Of a stretch of 64,000 nucleotides of DNA, positions 59,700 to 64,000 are shown piece by piece. Made by a program: the position numbers and the translations under genes. Positions within the stretch are counted from its first letter, which is position 1; the number at the start of each line of letters is the position of its first letter. The stretch covers positions 1-64,000 of the forward strand of contig JAQUTY010000009.1 of NCBI GenBank assembly GCA_028694155.1. Reading direction: 5' to 3'. This stretch comes from Eubacteriales bacterium. GTDB taxonomy: Bacteria; Bacillota; Clostridia; Christensenellales; CAG-138. The notes beneath the pieces were generated by a model that worked only from the letters and a program-made list of their open reading frames with translations, had not been told where the DNA came from and did no database searches.

Positions 59700-59981
59700 A
59701 AGGGGGAGGTAATACATTTAGAGTTTACAAAGGAGGAAATTGTGGGGGGGAATACAAATCTTCTTTGTATGTACACATAATAACCTGTCAAGTTGACAGA
59801 AATAAGTTATAAACGTGAACGAAATGCAACATGTGACATTTTTCTCATGTTTTTTGTCGAGTTCTTTCGGCTAATATACTTTTTTTGTTTTTTTACAAAA
59901 AAAGGAGGAAATCCTTGCGAATATATGGTATGATAATTATGAGCACAGAATCTATATACAGTGCCAGAAGGAGTGGAGTTT

Positions 59982-60506
59982 ATGCGTATTTCTATTTCAG
60001 GCAAAAACTTGGAGGTTTCTGAGTACATGCGCGACGTCGCCATCAAGAAGCTATCCAAACTCGAGAGGTTCTTTCCACAGGACACAGAGGTTCAGGTAAC
60101 ATTGTCGGTTGAGAAGAATCGCCACATCGTCGAAGTCACAATTCCCCACGAAGGTCGCATTATCCGCGGTGAAGAGGTGTCGGGTGATATGTATGCTTCC
60201 ATGGACAACGTACTTGACAAGCTGGAAAAGCAGATTGTCAAGCACAGAACATCATTGAAAAAGGATCTACGAGTCGATGCGTTTGCCCCAGAAATTGAAG
60301 ATGATGTAGAGGACTACGATAATGCGCCGCATATCGTGAGAGTTAAGAGGTTCGATATTAAACCAATGAGTGAAGAAGAAGCCATGTTGCAGATGGAGCT
60401 GTTAGGTCACTCATTCTATGTATTTCAGAACGCAGAAACAAATCAGCTCAATGTGCTATATATCCGAAAAGATGGCAACTACGGACTGATTGAGCCAAAC
60501 AACTGA
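59982..60506 (+). CDS. hpf: Ribosome hibernation promoting factor, long form
   Basis: A 174-residue protein that dimerises 70S ribosomes into inactive 100S particles in slow growth. The N-terminal HPF/YfiA domain (MRISISGKNLEVSEYMRD, about 1-100) is followed by a linker and the C-terminal dimerisation domain (IVRVKRFDIKPMSEEEAMLQMELLGHSFYVF, about 117-174), the usual Firmicutes long form. The ATG at 59982 has AAGGAG 8 bases upstream; the in-frame ATG 21 bases earlier would include the site in its coding region. A hairpin terminator follows. Confidence 0.95.
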   Translation: MRISISGKNLEVSEYMRDVAIKKLSKLERFFPQDTEVQVTLSVEKNRHIVEVTIPHEGRIIRGEEVSGDMYASMDNVLDKLEKQIVKHRTSLKKDLRVDAFAPEIEDDVEDYDNAPHIVRVKRFDIKPMSEEEAMLQMELLGHSFYVFQNAETNQLNVLYIRKDGNYGLIEPNN

Positions 60507-60518
60507 GCGTAAAGTAAC

Positions 60519-60544
60519 AAGAGAAGGTCGCAAGACCTTCTCTT
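60519..60544 (+). terminator. Hairpin after hpf
   Basis: AAGAGAAGGTC (60519-60529) pairs with GACCTTCTCTT (60534-60544), loop GCAA. An exact second copy with a T-tract lies at 60769-60800. Confidence 0.7.
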
Positions 60545-60806
60545 CAGACTGTAAAAAACCTATGGGTGCGGGGCGTGAGCCCTGCTGCATAAGTTCCGGC
60601 TTCGGCGGCATGTACGCCGAAACGGATGAAAAACAAGATTTTTCGTTCTTTTCGGGCTTTTCGCCCGGGAGCAAACGCAGTTTGCGAAAGAAAAGCCTGT
60701 ATTCTGGCGAAAAAGGTTCGAAACCTTACAACTTGTTATTAAGGTTTCGAACCTTTTTTGACAAGCTGAAGAGAAGGTCGCAAGACCTTCTCTTTTTTTG
60801 TCAAAC
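60545..60806 (+). repeat. Chain of intergenic hairpins, longest copy of the modular repeat
   Basis: In order: TCAGACTGTAAAAAAC module; GGGCGTGAGCCC hairpin; the CCGGCTTCGGCGGCATGTAC segment (shared, inverted, with 170-198); GAAAAACAAGATTTTTC; CGGGCTTTTCGCCCG; GCAAAC-GCA-GTTTGC; an 18-bp perfect stem (60710-60727 with 60741-60758); and a second AAGAGAAGGTC hairpin (60769-60794) with a TTTTTTT tract that can end both convergent genes. No frame here looks coding. Fills the 326 bases between hpf and the desulfoferrodoxin gene. Confidence 0.75.
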
Positions 60807-60832
60807 AAGTTGACAAGCCTGAATCGGAGTAG

Positions 60833-61222
60833 CTAAATTTCCTTAATCCACAAGCCGTGCTTGTTGCAATATGCAAGTGCGGCAACAGGTTCATCATCGA
60901 GAAGCGCAAAGCAAGCATCGCTGTCATCTCCCGGCTTTAGATGCTTTTCCTGACCTCCGTTTGCTGTCGCCAAATAAATCCACTCGATATAGTGATCTTC
61001 GTCCATTGGGTGTGGCAGGGCCCCGATTCGTACCTTGCCAAGGTTGCCACTTCCAACTTTTGTAATCATGGGGATGTGCGTTGTAGTAGAAGCGTCTTCA
61101 CAGGAATTGGCAACCAGCTTCTCAATGGGTTCGCCGCAGCAAGTGATTTTCTCACCGGAACCCTTGACGGTATAAATTATGCTGCCACAGCAATTGCATC
61201 TGTAAAATTCGTGTCGTATCAT
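60833..61222 (-). CDS. dfx: Desulfoferrodoxin (superoxide reductase)
   Basis: A 129-residue two-domain iron protein that reduces superoxide to peroxide without making oxygen, typical of anaerobes. The desulforedoxin-like N-terminus has YRCNCCG and CCGEP (four cysteines for the Fe(Cys)4 centre); the catalytic neelaredoxin domain has HIPMI, HPMDEDHYIEW and CNKHGLW, the histidines and cysteine of the Fe(His)4Cys site. AGGAGG lies 8 bases before the ATG at 61222. Confidence 0.95.
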   Translation of the reverse strand: MIRHEFYRCNCCGSIIYTVKGSGEKITCCGEPIEKLVANSCEDASTTTHIPMITKVGSGNLGKVRIGALPHPMDEDHYIEWIYLATANGGQEKHLKPGDDSDACFALLDDEPVAALAYCNKHGLWIKEI

Positions 61223-61321
61223 TTTTAGCACCTCCTTTTTTTAATTCTATCACAAAAAAAAGCAAAATGAAATAGATAAAAACGCTTAACATATACGGTT
61301 ATTACATGTGTTACTATCTAT

Positions 61322-62602
61322 TTAGAAGAGATCGGCCGTTTCTTCGCTGTTATCATAATAGCATCTATCTACCTGAACCAACAGCCGAAGCACCCTAAGA
61401 TTGTTCCGCTTCAGTATTGTCACCGTCAAATCCTCAAAAACAAAGCTCTCGTGCAGCTTTGGGTAGCCGCCCAGCATCTCTACTGCCCAGCCGCCAACAG
61501 TGGCATTGTCGTCATCAATCTTGTCAATATCCTTCTCAAACTCATCAAAGAAGTCCTCCAGGCGCATATCTCCGTCCACCTCAAAGGTGTTCTCGTCCAA
61601 GGATATGAACTCATCTACCACTTCGTCCGATTCGTCCCAAATGTCGCCAACCAACTGTTCAAGCACGTCCTCCATGGTGAGTATACCCATTGTGCCGCCG
61701 TACTCATCGGTGACAATCACCAAATGCTGCTTGTTCTTTCGCATCAGGTTGAGCACATCGGGAAGCGGCATGGTCTTATGCACAAAGATTGCGGGCATGA
61801 GCAGAGAGGAAATATCCAGTTGGCTTGAATGAACCATGTGCTTATATAGATGATTGAGATGAAGTATGCCAACGATGTTGTCGGGCGTTCCCTGATAGAC
61901 CGGCAGGCGGGTGTATGGCGAAGCAAAGCATATCTTCATCTGCGTGTCCCTGTCATCGTCAAGATCAAGAGCAACCAAATCCACGCGCGGAGTAATCACC
62001 TCGTATGCAAGCACATCGTCAAAGTCGAGTGCGGACTGCAATAGATCGCAGGCATCCTCGTCCATTACTCCCTCCTCCTCAACCGTTTCTAAAATGGTCT
62101 CAAGATCATCCTCGGTAACGGAGGGAGCAGGCGTGGCATCATTATTCTTGCGTTTGAGCTTCGATATGAGCTTTTGCAATTTATCAAACACAAACGTTAT
62201 GGGCCAAAGTACAAAAATTATACCCCTAAGTGGCAGTGCTATCAGCCTTGTGAACCATTCCGCAGTAGCGGACGCAATAATCTTTGGCAGTACCTCGCCA
62301 AAGGTGATGATAAGTATGGTCATTATTCCTGATGCAACCCATGCGCCGCTTTCGCCCATGAGGTTCACCGCAATCACAGTCGCCACAGACGATGCAAGTA
62401 CATTTGCCAGATTGTTGCCGATCAATATGCTGATAAGTGTGCGTGAATACTGAAGGCGTATTTTGTAGGCAAGTGCATACAATCCCTTCTTCTGTTCGGC
62501 AGCCAGCTTGAGTCTAAGCTCGTTGACCGTGGAATACGCCGTCTCGGCTGCAGAGAAGAATGCAGAAATGAACAGGCAGATTACAATTATTATGTAATTC
62601 AT
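61322..62602 (-). CDS. CNNM/HlyC-CorC family membrane protein with CBS domains, second copy
   Basis: A 426-residue protein: N-terminal CNNM/DUF21 domain with about four membrane segments (SAFFSAAETAYSTVN, GNNLANVLASSVATV), a CBS pair (about 205-330, ITPRVDLVALDLDDDR, VTDEYGGTMGILTMEDVLEQLVGDIWDE) and a C-terminal CorC_HlyC domain (DMRLEDFFDEF). Family members are linked to magnesium or other divalent-cation export. The ATGA overlap with the preceding paralogue couples the two, which may form a hetero-dimer. Confidence 0.9.
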   Translation of the reverse strand: MNYIIIVICLFISAFFSAAETAYSTVNELRLKLAAEQKKGLYALAYKIRLQYSRTLISILIGNNLANVLASSVATVIAVNLMGESGAWVASGIMTILIITFGEVLPKIIASATAEWFTRLIALPLRGIIFVLWPITFVFDKLQKLISKLKRKNNDATPAPSVTEDDLETILETVEEEGVMDEDACDLLQSALDFDDVLAYEVITPRVDLVALDLDDDRDTQMKICFASPYTRLPVYQGTPDNIVGILHLNHLYKHMVHSSQLDISSLLMPAIFVHKTMPLPDVLNLMRKNKQHLVIVTDEYGGTMGILTMEDVLEQLVGDIWDESDEVVDEFISLDENTFEVDGDMRLEDFFDEFEKDIDKIDDDNATVGGWAVEMLGGYPKLHESFVFEDLTVTILKRNNLRVLRLLVQVDRCYYDNSEETADLF

Positions 62603-63645
62603 GCGTTCACCCCCTCATCGTCCTCATCGTATATCTCACCGACAAGTTCCTCAAGAATGTCCTCAACGGTAATAATGCCAAGCACATTCTTTTGATTATC
62701 ACGAACAATAGCAACGTGGGTTTTGCTTTGTGACAGCTTTTCAAGCAGCTCGTCTATGGGCATATCTGCTCTTACAAACTGTGGTTTATCCATCACACGA
62801 TACAGAGGCAGCTTACCCTCACGTTCGATGTAGGCTTTTAGGTATTTTCTAATCTGTATGACGCCCACTATATCGCCATCAGCGTCCAAAACGGGCAATC
62901 TGCTATGAGCGCAGTCCTCAATGATTCGCACAACCTCGCCAGAGGGCATGTCGGTGCGCACGGTCAACACTTTGTCCCAAGGCGTCAACACTTCCAAAAC
63001 GGTTGTGTTCTGAAATTCGAGTGCGGATTGCATCAGCTCTGTCTTTTTTTCGTCAATCGCTCCCTCGCTGTTTGCCGTCTCAATGATGTCGTGCAGCTCA
63101 TCCTCCCTAACGGTGATGTCCTCCTCCATATTCTTTTTGAAGGGCTTCTTTGCTAGCTCTGCAAGTTTTGAGTACAAAAAGCACACGGGTGAAAGAACTC
63201 GCATCAAAAGAACCAATGCGCCCGATACGCCCAGCGATGCTCTCTGGCTAGACTCTGCCGCAAAGGTCTTAGGTATCATCTCAGCAAAAAAGAACAGTGC
63301 CACGGTGGTAACGGCAGTAGAAATACCTACCGCACCATCACCCCATAAGCCCGTAACAAGCAAGGTTGCCAGCGTTGCGCAGCCAATGTGCATGATATTG
63401 GTTCCGATAAGTATCGTGGTTATCGCCTTATCAAAATGATCTAGTATGTATAAAACACGCTTCGCCCTCTTGTTTCCATCGTCTGCATAGCTCATCATTC
63501 GTATGCGATTGACGGAGGAGAGTGCGGTCTCGGCGGCGGCAAAAAATACAGCGCCGAGCATGAGAATAACAAAGAATAACACCAGTGCAATAGGACTGCC
63601 AGAATCAGGTATTATAGGACTGCCAGGGTCAGGACTACTGTCCAA
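62599..63645 (-). CDS. CNNM family membrane protein with CBS domains, first copy
   Basis: A 348-residue paralogue of the next protein: CNNM domain with AAETALSSVNRIRM and GTNIMHIGCATLATLL, then a CBS pair (about 205-340, LTPWDKVLTVRTDMPSGE, GIITVEDILEELVGEIYDEDDE). It lacks the C-terminal CorC_HlyC domain, so it ends right after the second CBS motif. The start appears to be TTG at 63645 with GAGGTGG 8-9 bases upstream; the first 20 residues repeat PDPGSP/PDSGSP. Confidence 0.88.
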   Translation of the reverse strand: MDSSPDPGSPIIPDSGSPIALVLFFVILMLGAVFFAAAETALSSVNRIRMMSYADDGNKRAKRVLYILDHFDKAITTILIGTNIMHIGCATLATLLVTGLWGDGAVGISTAVTTVALFFFAEMIPKTFAAESSQRASLGVSGALVLLMRVLSPVCFLYSKLAELAKKPFKKNMEEDITVREDELHDIIETANSEGAIDEKKTELMQSALEFQNTTVLEVLTPWDKVLTVRTDMPSGEVVRIIEDCAHSRLPVLDADGDIVGVIQIRKYLKAYIEREGKLPLYRVMDKPQFVRADMPIDELLEKLSQSKTHVAIVRDNQKNVLGIITVEDILEELVGEIYDEDDEGVNA

Positions 63646-63768
63646 GAAAAAACCACCTCACAATAAGATAATATGTAGAGTATAGCAGAAGTGTACAAAA
63701 AATGCAATACACCTTGAGAACATTTCATCTTTGGCTAGCATAGACTGTATCGAAAGGATGGTAGCACA

Positions 63769-63975
63769 ATGGATATTCGCGATATTTACCAAAGCAATCA
63801 GGGCAAAAGCGAGGACGAGCTGATGAGCGAGCTTGAAACCATGACCCGTGAACAACGTGCAAGCGGCGAAATGGACAATTCTAAAATGGAGGAGATCTAC
63901 GAGATGCTCTACCCCATGCTCTCCGAATCGCAACGCGCAAAAATGCGAGAGGTAATACGCAGGCTAAAGGAATAG
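63769..63975 (+). CDS. 68-residue helical protein of unknown function
   Basis: A short, highly charged protein that is predicted helical throughout (DIRDIYQSNQGKSEDELMSE, YPMLSESQRAKMREVIRRLKE). AAAGGATGG lies about 10 bases before the ATG. A possible promoter, TTGAGA (63714) and TAGCAT (63736), has a 16-base spacer. Similar small proteins occur in Clostridia without a function, as far as I recall. Divergent from the CNNM pair. Confidence 0.62.
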   Translation: MDIRDIYQSNQGKSEDELMSELETMTREQRASGEMDNSKMEEIYEMLYPMLSESQRAKMREVIRRLKE

Positions 63976-64000
63976 ACCTGCTTGTATATAATCAATGGAG

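Overview
The window looks like a chromosomal segment of an uncultured, spore-forming member of the Clostridia (Bacillota), probably from an animal gut. The evidence is the forespore and mother-cell sigma factors (SigG, SigE), SpoIIGA and SpoIIE, a class 3 fructose-bisphosphatase, LL-diaminopimelate aminotransferase, desulfoferrodoxin (strict anaerobe), a dockerin-bearing exoprotein, AGGAGG ribosome binding sites and very regular TTGACA-17-TATAAT promoters. No plasmid, phage, IS element or CRISPR array was seen.

Layout. 0.2-1.6 kb (minus): a membrane phosphoesterase coupled to a NusG-paralogue antiterminator. 1.7-10.4 kb (plus): a compact glycan operon with cytoplasmic GH1, GH13 and GH36 hydrolases, a GPH-family sugar importer, galactokinase and a sugar-1-phosphate nucleotidyltransferase. 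It reads as uptake and intracellular breakdown of raffinose/melibiose-type oligosaccharides, with the nucleotidyltransferase in the place where galT would be expected. 10.5-13 kb: murA and divIB. 13-17.6 kb: zinc-ribbon protein, secreted phosphoesterase, Sfp-type phosphopantetheinyl transferase, tRNA-Asp/Val and small membrane proteins. 17.7-19.1 kb: uracil permease, then a 125-bp tandem triplication built on the tRNA-Cys 3' end. 20-26.4 kb: a giant VWA/Cna-B exoprotein, a 58-residue peptide and a zinc-repeat lipoprotein. 26.4-30.5 kb: tRNA-Gly, an aldo/keto reductase, an ABC permease/ATPase pair without a binding protein, and sigG.

30.5-42 kb: a 34-residue peptide with a consensus promoter, a C-S lyase, a cohesin-like/dockerin exoprotein, class 3 FBPase, a 51-residue peptide, and an operon of methyltransferase, two lipoproteins, a double-headed pseudouridine synthase, TcdA and phosphoglucomutase. 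42-46 kb (minus): spoIIE-spoIIGA-sigE as one tightly coupled unit. 46-48 kb: dapL and tmk. 48-50 kb: a GLUG-type exoprotein gene broken by two in-frame stops, plus a 52-residue peptide. 50-53.7 kb: DUF1858 protein, a GH13 amylase, GtrA and a cysteine-bearing peptide. 53.9-59.2 kb: an exopolysaccharide-control operon (PHP phosphatase, Ig-like protein, two Wzz/BY-kinases, membrane protein) with no glycosyltransferase. 59-64 kb: hpf, a chain of intergenic hairpins, desulfoferrodoxin and two CNNM/CorC-type membrane proteins.

The most unusual signals are: two exoproteins with unrelated bodies that share one C-terminal domain, each followed within 20 bases by a short peptide gene with the same N-terminal pattern; a family of modular intergenic hairpin repeats; the tRNA-Cys triplication; three genes whose -10 box sits 6-7 bases before the start codon (possible leaderless mRNAs); and the 179-nt spoIIGA/sigE overlap. 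All functional calls are from reading the sequence; no database search was run.
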